Assembly (NCBI GenBank): GCA_964542875.1
Contig: CAZIWA010000097.1
Location: forward strand, 1 to 21,716
Direction of reading: 5' to 3'
Source: CAZGOM01 sp964542875
GTDB taxonomy: Bacteria > Planctomycetota > Phycisphaerae > Phycisphaerales > Phycisphaeraceae
Length of the DNA stretch: 21,716 bases
Shown here one piece after another: positions 1 through 7,200 of this stretch (the first letter of the stretch is position 1; every line of letters begins with the position of its first letter). The translations under genes were made by a program, and so were the position numbers. The notes beneath the pieces were generated by a model that did not search any database, was not told the DNA's origin, and worked only from the letters and a program-made list of their open reading frames with translations.

Positions 1-30
1 GGATCGGAGAGGTGAGTCGTTGCGTTGAGG

Positions 31-272
31 CATCCGCAGGCGGCCCTCAACACAGTCCTCTCCCAGAAGGCTGATCATTCCCCAAGTTTTGAAATGAGCG
101 TTGGATGTGCAGAAGCGAAGAGGAAGAGTTTTACCGCGAAGGCGCGAAGACGCGAAGTTAAGAGGCGGAAAAGTCAGAGTCGGGAAAGGGTGAAGACAAA
201 GGCAGAGGTCGCTTGCCATGTCTTCCAGAAACTTGGGTCATGATCAGCCCAAAGGGAGAGGGGGTAAGAGCG
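31..272. repeat. Intergenic hairpin repeat split by an inserted element
   Basis: The left half at about 31-65 (reading into GGCGGCCCTCA and then CCTCTCCCA) and the right half at about 250-272 (AAAGGGAGAGGGGGTAA) match the two halves of an uninterrupted copy at 11722-11776. In that intact copy CCCTCTCCC and GGGAGAGGG form a 9-bp stem around a 3-base loop. Here the two arms are about 185 bases apart, with the 69-249 inverted-repeat element between them. The simplest reading is that the element inserted at the tip of the hairpin. No gene is supported in 1-288; the short reading frames there encode only repeat sequence. Confidence 0.6.
69..249. mobile_element. 181-bp MITE-like element with terminal inverted repeats
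   Basis: The 21 bases at 69-89 (beginning GGCTGATCAT and ending CCCAAGTTT) are the inverse of 229-249, with only positions 11 and 12 differing. The interior is purine-rich and carries no credible gene. It contains a run of GCGAAG units at about 134-157, a motif resembling repeats common between genes in many bacteria. The size, inverted ends and lack of a transposase fit a non-autonomous element. No clear target-site duplication is visible, so a simple long-stem repeat that never moved by transposition remains possible. Confidence 0.5.
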
Positions 273-288
273 TTGCGGTGTAGTGGTG

Positions 289-855
289 TCAGCGGGGGAC
301 GCGGGGGGCGGAGACGGATTGGGTTTTCTTGAAGACGAGGATGCTGACGCCTTTGCCGGGGCCGAAGCCGTCGGGCTTGCGGACGCCGGGTTCGGGGATG
401 CAGATGCGCAGGAAGTCAGGGGAATCGGGGAAGTCGTAGATGCCGAAGCGGGCTTTGCCGTCGGCTTCCTTGGCGTCGGCGACAAGGGTGATGGATTTTG
501 GGGATTGAGTGGCGTCGATGCTGAGGGAACCGGCGGACATGTTGCCGACGGCGGACGCGCCCAGGAGGATGAAGCGTTTGCCGGTGACCATGAGTTTGCC
601 GGGTTGAGATTCGCCTGACATGACGGTTTTGCCGTCTTTGATCAGAGAGACCATGGCCCATTCACCCTGGAGTGCGGAGATGTCTGAGATGGTGGCGGTT
701 TCCTGATGAGAGAAGGCGACGGCCGGATCGGCGGGAGCGGGCTGTGTGGATGCGGTGGGACCGTTGGGGTCGTAGGGGAAAGCGTCGGGCGATTCGCAAC
801 CGGTAAAGCAAAGGGCGGATGCGAGGGTGAGTGCGGCGAAGGTGATGCGTGACAT
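289..855 (-). CDS. TIGR03067-type lipoprotein
   Basis: The product is 188 residues. The first 20 residues form a lipoprotein signal peptide: a charged start, a hydrophobic stretch, then FTGC with the lipid-anchored cysteine at position 20. A proline- and alanine-rich linker follows to about residue 50. From about residue 57 the sequence LQGEWAMVS, then a GK-T turn and a beta-rich stretch, matches the opening of the TIGR03067 domain, a lipocalin-like domain of unknown function found mainly in planctomycetes. It should sit on a membrane facing the periplasm; its ligand is unknown. The gene is monocistronic and divergent from the acyltransferase operon. The ATG has no clear Shine-Dalgarno site. 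I recognise the domain but cannot assign a role. Confidence 0.8.
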   Translation of the reverse strand: MSRITFAALTLASALCFTGCESPDAFPYDPNGPTASTQPAPADPAVAFSHQETATISDISALQGEWAMVSLIKDGKTVMSGESQPGKLMVTGKRFILLGASAVGNMSAGSLSIDATQSPKSITLVADAKEADGKARFGIYDFPDSPDFLRICIPEPGVRKPDGFGPGKGVSILVFKKTQSVSAPRVPR

Positions 856-885
856 AGGTGGATTCCCGTAGAAGTATGAACAGAG

Positions 886-893
886 ATTCTAGC
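886..893 (-). promoter_or_regulatory. Putative -10 box of the TIGR03067 lipoprotein gene
   Basis: On the minus strand this reads GCTAGAAT, with TAGAAT matching the TATAAT consensus at 5 of 6 positions. It lies 30 bases upstream of the ATG, so a leader of roughly 23-25 bases would result. The identical octamer precedes the alkaline phosphatase gene. No convincing -35 box is seen. Confidence 0.35.
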
Positions 894-942
894 AAGATAG
901 GATGCGATGATTCACCCAAGGCGCGTGAAGGGAAGATCGGGG

Positions 943-1923
943 ATGATGAAGGAGATTCAGGAGAGGTTTGCGAAGAAGGGGGATCAGGTGGCCGCAGAGT
1001 TTGATGGATTGGATGATCGGCCGGAGCCCGGGGGCCAGAGGCGGCGTGGGGTGCGGATGCCGTGGTGGGTGGGGGTTGTGTTTTTGGTGGGATTGCCGAC
1101 GGGCGTGGTGTGGCTGGCGCCTGCGACGTTGTACCCGGCATGGATGGTCATGTGGCTGCTGGCATTTGCGATCTACTGCGGGTGCAAGGGGCTTTCGCTG
1201 ACGGGGTTTGAGCTTTTGGAAACGCTGGGGACGCGCGGGATGTTTTATGCGTGCGCATGGCCGGGGCTGGACGCCAAGGGGTTTATCGAAGGCAAGGCCG
1301 AGGGTGAGGTGACGGGGCGCGAGTGGGGGATGGCGATTTTCAAGACGGGGCTGGGGCTGGCGGAGGTTTACCTGATCGCACGGCTGGTGCCTGCGGAGAT
1401 GCCGTATCTGCGGGGGTGGGTGGGGATGGTGGGGACGATTACGGTGCTGCATTTTGGTGTGTTTCATGTGATGTCGTGCGCGTATCGGTCGCGGGGGATC
1501 AATGCGCGGGTGCTGATGGATGCGCCGGGGTATTCGCGGTCGCTGGGCGAGTTTTGGGGGCGAAGGTGGAACACGGCTTTCCGGGATCTGGCGTATCGTT
1601 TTTTGTTTAAGCCGCTGAGCGGTTGGCTGGGAATGTTCTGGGGGCTTTGGGCGGGGTTTCTGGTGAGCGGACTGGTGCATGACGTGGTGATTTCCTACCC
1701 CGCGGGCGGGGGGTACGGGGGGCCGACGGCGTACTTTTTGATTCAGGCGGCGGGAGTGAGCGTGGAGAAGTCGCGCGTGGGGAGAAGGCTGGGCCTGGGG
1801 CGCGGTTGGCGGGGATGGACTTTCACGATGCTGGTGCTTGTGGCGCCGGCGGGGATTTTGTTTCACCCGCCGTTTGTTGAGCGGGTGTTTGTGCCGTTTA
1901 TGCGGGCGATAGGGGCACTGTGA
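943..1923 (+). CDS. MBOAT / wax-synthase-like membrane O-acyltransferase
   Basis: The product has 326 residues and many hydrophobic helices. Two hallmarks of the wax-synthase branch of membrane-bound O-acyltransferases are visible (numbered from the upstream ATG at 907): FWGRRWN at 216-222 and a histidine in SGLVHDV at 258, the expected catalytic histidine. Such enzymes transfer acyl groups from acyl-CoA to alcohols or other hydroxyls in the membrane; the substrate cannot be told from sequence. The ATG at 943 was chosen because GAAGGGA lies 8 bases before it; in-frame ATGs at 907 (338 residues) and 946 are alternatives. The stop codon overlaps the start of the next gene, so the two are translationally coupled. 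The third codon base is mostly G. Confidence 0.8.
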   Translation: MMKEIQERFAKKGDQVAAEFDGLDDRPEPGGQRRRGVRMPWWVGVVFLVGLPTGVVWLAPATLYPAWMVMWLLAFAIYCGCKGLSLTGFELLETLGTRGMFYACAWPGLDAKGFIEGKAEGEVTGREWGMAIFKTGLGLAEVYLIARLVPAEMPYLRGWVGMVGTITVLHFGVFHVMSCAYRSRGINARVLMDAPGYSRSLGEFWGRRWNTAFRDLAYRFLFKPLSGWLGMFWGLWAGFLVSGLVHDVVISYPAGGGYGGPTAYFLIQAAGVSVEKSRVGRRLGLGRGWRGWTFTMLVLVAPAGILFHPPFVERVFVPFMRAIGAL

Positions 1924-2324
1924 TGACTTATGACAAGATGGTGTTGATTGCGGGTGTGGGGCAGCTTTGCGTGCTGGTGGCTTCGGCGCTGGTGCCGGTG
2001 CATTTGGATTGGAAGAAGGAGCTTGCACCGCTGCCGAAACTGATCCGGCAGATGTACTGGGTGTATGGGGGGTATGTGGTGCTTTCGATCATTGCGCTGG
2101 GGGTGATCAGCATCGTGAACTATGAAGAAATCGCGGGCGGGGGCCGGTTGGCGCGGTCGTTTTGCCTGTTTGCGGCGGTGTTCTGGGGTGTGCGGGTGGG
2201 TTTGCAGGGGGTGTTTGATGCGCGGCCGTTTTTGACGAAATGGTGGCTGACGGCGGGGTATCACACGTTGACGGTGATGTTCTTGTTTTTTGTCGGGGTG
2301 TTTGGGTGGGGAGTGGTGAGGTGA
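1923..2324 (+). CDS. Small four-helix membrane protein coupled to the acyltransferase
   Basis: The product has 133 residues and I do not recognise the family. Hydrophobic segments at about residues 6-26, 44-65, 77-99 and 112-131 predict four membrane helices. Conserved-looking charged loops lie between them (HLDWKKELAPLPK after helix 1; FDARPFLTKWW between helices 3 and 4). The ATG overlaps the acyltransferase stop codon as TGATG, so translation is almost certainly coupled and the protein is likely made in step with the enzyme. An in-frame GTG three bases upstream is an alternative start. It may be a subunit or accessory factor of the acyltransferase; that is inference from gene order. A terminator follows about 160 bases after the stop. 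Confidence 0.75.
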   Translation: MTYDKMVLIAGVGQLCVLVASALVPVHLDWKKELAPLPKLIRQMYWVYGGYVVLSIIALGVISIVNYEEIAGGGRLARSFCLFAAVFWGVRVGLQGVFDARPFLTKWWLTAGYHTLTVMFLFFVGVFGWGVVR

Positions 2325-2364
2325 GGGGGAGGGAAGGGTCTGGGGGCTGGGGTCTGGTCAGAGG

Positions 2365-2397
2365 GAAGTTAGATGTATGAAGTTAGATGTTAGATGT
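2365..2397 (+). repeat. Short tandem intergenic repeat
   Basis: GAAGTTAGATGT occurs at 2365-2376 and again at 2379-2390, followed by TAGATGT. It lies between the membrane-protein gene and its terminator and looks like one of the small spacer repeats common in this genome. No function is apparent. Confidence 0.5.
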
Positions 2398-2480
2398 TTT
2401 TTGGATAGGAATTGGGAGGGGGGTGGGGAGCCGGATGCCGGGGTTCCTGGTGAAGAGGGGTTTTGAAGGTGTTGGCAATG

Positions 2481-2511
2481 AAAAAGAGCCGGCGGGTGCC
2501 AGCTCTTTTTT
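2481..2511. terminator. Bidirectional intrinsic terminator between convergent genes
   Basis: AAAAAGAGC, one mismatch, GGC, a GGGT loop, GCC and then GCTCTTTTTT form a stem with a T-run on the plus strand and, because the stem begins with five A, a T-run on the minus strand too. It sits between the stop of the plus-strand membrane protein (2324) and the stop of nuoH on the minus strand (2539), where a shared terminator is expected. Confidence 0.85.
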
Positions 2512-2538
2512 GTGGAGTTTAGATTGTGGGGGCCTGGA

Positions 2539-3807
2539 TCAGGGGTTGGTTTTGATGATGGGGTTGAAGCGGGAGCCTTCGAGGGGGACGCGACGGTTGC
2601 CTGGAGGCCCCTGGGGGAGGAGGGGGCCGACGACGACGGCGAGGACGAGGGCCAGGACGTTGATGGCGAGGTAGCTGATGGGGTGCCAGTTTTTGTAGAC
2701 GGCCAGGCCGGTGGCCAGGAGCATGAAAAGCATGAGGGGGATGAGGGCGCGCCAGGCGAGTTTCATGAGCTGGTCGAAGCGGAAGCGGGGGAGCGTCCAG
2801 CGGACCCACATCATGATGAAGAGGAGGATGGCGACCTTGGCGATGAAGATGAAGGCCTTGAGGCCGACGATGGCGGCGATGGCCAGGGGTGAGCCTTCGG
2901 CGACGACGGGGAGGTTGACGATGGGGAGGCTCCAGCCGCCGAGGAAGAGGAGGGTGAAGAAGGCGGAGCCGGTGATCATGTGCATGTATTCGGCGAGGAA
3001 GAAGAGCGCCCACTTCATGGAGGAGTATTCGGTGTGGTAGCCGCCGACGAGCTCTTGTTCGGCTTCGGCGAGGTCGAAGGGAGCGCGGTTGCATTCGGCG
3101 AGGATGCAGGTGAAGAAGATGATGGCCATGAAGGGGTGGTAGACGATGTTCCAGGTGCCGGCGACCTGCTGGTCGATGATGACATCGGGGCGGGAGGTGC
3201 CGGAGACGAGGATGATGATGAGGACGCAGAGGGCCTGGGGGATTTCGTAGGAGAGCATCTGGGCGGTGGCGCGGAGGCCGCCCAGGAAGGAGTACTTGTT
3301 GTTGGAGGCGTAGCCAGCGACGACGACGCCGTAGACGCCGAGGGAGCCGATGGCGAGGATGTAGATGATGCCGATGTTGATGGAGGCGCCAGCGACGGTG
3401 GCGATGGAGGCTTGGACGGATTCGCCGCCGAAGTAGGGGACCCAGGAGGAGACGACGAAGTCATCGATGAAGATTTTGCCGCCCCAGGGGATGATGGCCC
3501 AGGAGATAATGGCGGGGATGATGATGATGGCGGGGGAGAGGATGAAGAGGGCACGGTCGACGTTGGGGGGCGTGTAGTCTTCTTTGAAAAGAAGCTTAAG
3601 GCCGTCGGCGAGCGCCTGGCCGAGGCCGAAGTGGCGGCTCTTGAATTCAATGAGACCAAAGCCGAAGTTGGTGCGGTTTGGGCCGATACGATCCTGTACC
3701 CAGGCAGCGACCTTGCGTTCAAGGAAGATGAGGTAGGCGCAGGAGAGGAGGACGATGTGGATCATCACCAGGATGGTGAGGATGCTGACCAGGAACTGTG
3801 AAAGCAT
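2539..3807 (-). CDS. nuoH: NADH-quinone oxidoreductase subunit H
   Basis: The product has 422 residues and is the membrane subunit of respiratory complex I that, with its neighbours, forms the quinone-binding chamber and the first part of the proton path. Family signatures are clear: ERKVAAWVQDRIGPNR at residues 30-45, ADGLKLLFKED at 67-77, the SNNKYSFLGGLRATAQMLSYE stretch near 168-188, and ECNRAPFDLAEAEQELVGGY at 238-257, the conserved acidic loop facing quinone. At least eight hydrophobic helices are visible. Many NuoH proteins are about 325-365 residues; the extra length here is partly a C-terminal tail of about 40 residues. The start is the ATG at 3807, with GGAG 10 bases upstream. No other nuo gene is next to it; it is transcribed alone from its own promoter. 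The third codon base is mostly C. Confidence 0.95.
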   Translation of the reverse strand: MLSQFLVSILTILVMIHIVLLSCAYLIFLERKVAAWVQDRIGPNRTNFGFGLIEFKSRHFGLGQALADGLKLLFKEDYTPPNVDRALFILSPAIIIIPAIISWAIIPWGGKIFIDDFVVSSWVPYFGGESVQASIATVAGASINIGIIYILAIGSLGVYGVVVAGYASNNKYSFLGGLRATAQMLSYEIPQALCVLIIILVSGTSRPDVIIDQQVAGTWNIVYHPFMAIIFFTCILAECNRAPFDLAEAEQELVGGYHTEYSSMKWALFFLAEYMHMITGSAFFTLLFLGGWSLPIVNLPVVAEGSPLAIAAIVGLKAFIFIAKVAILLFIMMWVRWTLPRFRFDQLMKLAWRALIPLMLFMLLATGLAVYKNWHPISYLAINVLALVLAVVVGPLLPQGPPGNRRVPLEGSRFNPIIKTNP

Positions 3808-3820
3808 GGATAGCCGGCTC

Positions 3821-3833
3821 CGTAGGGTGGGCC
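3821..3833. repeat. CGTAGGGTGG-type intergenic repeat
   Basis: CGTAGGGTGGGCC in the nuoH leader recurs inverted as GCCACCCTACG at about 17736-17746, where it is half of an imperfect hairpin (17713-17744). Similar sequences are common between genes in diverse bacteria. It may be a chance remnant. Confidence 0.35.
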
Positions 3834-3854
3834 TTGGTTTGGGATCAGTGGGGT

Positions 3855-3883
3855 ATTTTGACGGGAAATGGCGGGGGAATCAA
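3855..3883 (-). promoter_or_regulatory. Sigma-70-type promoter of nuoH
   Basis: On the minus strand TTGATT (3883-3878) is separated by exactly 17 bases from CAAAAT (3860-3855). Transcription would start near 3848, giving a leader of about 40 bases. The same -35 hexamer and spacing occur in the divergent promoter of the surface-protein gene. The -10 region lies in a 16-base block (CCCGTCAAAATACCCC) that recurs with two changes upstream of the 7TM-HD gene. Confidence 0.5.
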
Positions 3884-3905
3884 ATCTGGTGGGGGGCGGG
3901 GAGGG

Positions 3906-4000
3906 GATTTTTGACTGGGATTAAGAGGATTGAAGATGATTAAGAGGATGGAAGAGCGGATTTTTTACACGATTTACAAGATGGTTCAAGATTTACATGC
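3906..4000. repeat. GATTAAGAGGAT-type dispersed repeat
   Basis: GATTTTTGACTGGGATTAAG continues as AGGAT at 3906-3930 and is followed by a second GATTAAGAGGAT at 3938-3949 and by degenerate GATTTACAAGAT and AAGATTTACATG units to about 4000. The first 25 bases recur with one inserted T at 15679-15704. The pattern belongs to a loose class of GATTAANAGGATT spacer repeats that I recall from many environmental bacteria. No gene is visible here. Confidence 0.6.
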
Positions 4001-4116
4001 TTGGTTTCTGGATGGCGGGGGGGGGAGTGGCGGGGGTTTGGGGGTGGTTGTGTGGGCAGAGTTGTTGACAGTTGGTTTGGATTTAAGGGTTTAGGACAAA
4101 ATGTTGGCGGGATTTC

Positions 4117-4145
4117 TTGATTTTGAGGGATGTTGTACTTATACT
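4117..4145 (+). promoter_or_regulatory. Sigma-70-type promoter of the giant surface-protein gene
   Basis: TTGATT at 4117-4122 and TATACT at 4140-4145 are separated by exactly 17 bases, each matching consensus at 4 of 6 and 5 of 6 positions. Transcription should start near 4152, giving a leader of about 50 bases ending in AGGA (4193-4196), 6 bases before the ATG. It is the best promoter match in the window. Confidence 0.65.
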
Positions 4146-4169
4146 CTATTTGGGTAAAACCGGGGAAAT

Positions 4170-4186
4170 TTTATAGAAACTATAAA
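4170..4186 (+). promoter_or_regulatory. Inverted repeat in the leader of the surface-protein gene
   Basis: TTTATAG and CTATAAA flank an AAA spacer, a perfect 7-bp dyad between the predicted transcription start and the ribosome binding site. It is too AT-rich to be a stable RNA hairpin, so a protein-binding operator is as likely as an RNA structure. No regulator is identified. Confidence 0.45.
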
Positions 4187-4202
4187 TTAGCTAGGAAACG
4201 AC

Positions 4203-7200
4203 ATGGCGATGACCAGCAGGCTGAGCGGTTTTGGGCTTGTTTCGTCGTGGAAGGCTGGGGTTGAGTCGATCAAGGACCGGGTGCGGGTGTTTGGCAGGCG
4301 ATGGGGTACGCGCGGGGCGGGGGTGCTGGCGGAGGCGATGGAGCCGAGGCAGATGCTTTCTGCGGTGCCGTCGTGGGTGAATACTTACGGGAGTACGGGG
4401 GTGGAGGGGGACAATTTTTCGGACAACAACATTTATGACGTGGCGACGGACGCCGCGAACAATGTCTACGTGGCGGGGATGTTCCGGGGGACGGTGGATT
4501 TTGATTTCGGGGCGGGGACGCAGAACCTGACTTCGACGTATGACGTGGGTGACGGATACGTGGCCAAGTACAGCGCGGGCGGGGCGTTGATCTGGATCGT
4601 GCAGTTTGCGGCATCGGGCGCGCCGACCTCGCTGACCAAGTCGGCAGGTGAGGCGCTGGCGCTGGATACGGCAGGGAATCTTTACATCGCGGGTTCGTTT
4701 TCCAGCTCGGTGACGATGGACTTCGGCTCAGGCGCGAAGGTGCTGACCTCCAGCGGCGGGCGGGATGCGTTTATCGCGAAGGTGAGCGCGGAGGGGGAAT
4801 TGAGCGGCGATATCGTGCAGCTTAAAGGCGCGGGCAACGAGCGGATCACGCAGTTTGTGGGGAGCCAGGATTCGGGCATCACGTTCCTGGGGACATCGAC
4901 CGCGGGCGTGGACCTGGACTTTGGGGTCAAGACGGCCAACGTGGGCGCGGCGACGGTCGGGGGCGTGAGCTTCGTGTCGCACTACGACGCATCGATGAAC
5001 CTGGTGTGGTACGCGGCGACGCGCGGCGTGGGCGCGACGGGGAGTTCGGTGTTCTCGTCGGCGGACATCGTGCCGGGGACCAATACGCTGATCGTGACGG
5101 CGAACGCCAACGGGGCGGGGGAACTGTTTGCGAATAATTTTCAGCTTGGAACGATCGCGGCATCGACCAACGGCGGCGAGGCGTTTGTGGCGTCGCTCAA
5201 CATGACGGGGGACCCGGTGGTGAACTGGGGGAAGACCATCGCATCGACAGGGATCGTGAATGTGGGGCCGGCGGTGGTGGACAAGGAAGGGAACGTTTAC
5301 CTGGGGCTGAATGTGACGGGCAAGGGGGACCTGGACCCGGGCGCGGGGGTGGTGGCGATCGACTCGGGAGCGACGTTTGAGCCGGCGGTGGTGAGCCTGG
5401 ATTCGGCGGGGAACTACCGGTGGTCAGCCAAGACGGGGGATGACTCGATTGGTGAACTGCGGGACATGGTGGTGCGGCCTGACCCGGCGAATGCGAACAA
5501 GAGCGTGCTGGTTTCGGTGGGGGCTTTCCAGGGCGAGGCGCAGTTTGACCCGGCGGGATCGGCGGCGGGGGTGCGCAAATCCAACAACGGCGCGGGGTTT
5601 GTGTGGTACCTGCGGGCCGATGGGACGTACATGGACGCGGGCGGGCTGTATGCCAACCCCAACGGCGTGGGCAACAGCCTGACGGGCAACGCGGATGTGC
5701 GCACGGTGGCTGGGGTGAATGGGTCCGACGCGCTGGTGCTGGGCGGCGTGTTCACGGGGACGGTGGACTTTGATGCGTCCACGGGGACGAAACTGATCGG
5801 GTCGGTTTCCAACGGGAATGCGGTGGATGTATTTTTCGGGACGTTTGTGCATAAGGGGACACCGGACCAGGAGAACGAGACCGTGGTGCTGGCGCCTGGG
5901 GTGAGCGTGACGGGCAAGGGCGTGGGGATTGCGAACAACGACGGCACGCCCGGCGCGGCGGATGGGACGGACCTGGGGTCGTTCATCATCGGGGGGACGG
6001 CGCTGACGGCGACGTTTACGGTGACCAATACCGGGAACGCGGCGCTTAAGCTGAGCAACTTCAGTTTTCCGTTTGGGTTTACGCTGATTGATTCGCTTTC
6101 GACGACGATTGCGCCGGGGGCTTCCGATACGTTTAAGCTGTCATTTTCGCCGACGGGGGCGGGCGTGTTTTCGGGGAATGTTTCGTTTACGACGAACGCG
6201 ACGGGGACGGAGACGTTCAGCTTCACGGTGAAGGGTACGGGGGTGGACCCGGAAGCGCCGATCGTGCTGGGGCCGACGTTTGACGATGGAGTGGAATTGA
6301 CGGGGCTGGCGCATTACATGCTGAGCGCGTACGAGACAGGCCAGGGAGGCAGCAGCACGATCAATCCTGGGTCGACGAAGTTCGACGCGGCGGGGAACCT
6401 GTATGTGACGGCGCAGTTCATCGGCAAGGTGGACGTGGACCCCAGCGAAGGGGTGCTGGAATTCACCTCAGGGCCGTCGACGAGCAATTTTCTGGCGAAG
6501 TACAGCCCGACCGGGGCGCTGGAGTGGGCGAAGCTGATCCCGACCGAACACACGGGCGATTTTGCGTTGTACTCGTCAGTGCTGGTGGCGGGGTTTGACG
6601 ATGAGGGGAATGTGCTGCTGACGGGGTACTTCAGAAACAAGACGACTTTTGGTTTCGGGGAGGCGGGGGCAGTGACGCTGGAAGCGCCGGCAGACGCCGC
6701 CAACAGCTTTATTGCGCGGTATTCCAGCGAGGGTGCGCTGCAGTTCGCCAAGCAGATCGTAAGCAAGGACGGGACGAGCACGATTTTCGGCGGGGTGGTG
6801 TCCGGCGATGGGACGCGCATGGCGGTGACCTCGACGGTGAACGGCGGGGCGAACGTGGACCTGGACCCGGGCACGGGCACGGTGATGGTGGGCGGGGCCG
6901 GGGTGCAACTGACCGTGGTGACGCTGTACGACACGGATGGAAACTACCTGACGCACGTGGTGGGCAAGCCCGAGACGGGCGGAAGCGTGCAACTGAGGGA
7001 TGTGGCGTTTGATGCCAACAAGAACCTGTACATCGCGGGAACGAGCTCCAAGACCGGTGCGCTGCTGAATGCCGCGGGCACGCAACTGGCGAACCTGACG
7101 AACGATCCGACGCTGTCGCGCAATGCGGGCATCGTGATCAAACTGACCAACAGCACGAGCGCGCCGACGGTGACGTGGACGAATTTCTACAAGGGTGAAT

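Noticed and set aside
25..243. 72-residue frame at the window start
   Set aside because: It lies inside the 181-bp inverted-repeat element, and its FTAKARRREVKRR stretch comes from translating the GCGAAG repeat.
889..2028. 379-residue minus-strand frame opposite the acyltransferase
   Set aside because: It is a Pro/His/Arg-rich antisense frame with no domain; the plus frame has MBOAT motifs.
2980..3801. 273-residue plus-strand frame opposite nuoH
   Set aside because: It is a low-complexity acidic shadow of nuoH, which is unmistakable on the other strand.
4065..4070. Perfect TTGACA as the -35 box of the surface-protein gene
   Set aside because: Nothing resembling a -10 box lies 16-18 bases downstream; the TTGATT/TATACT pair at 4117-4145 fits far better.
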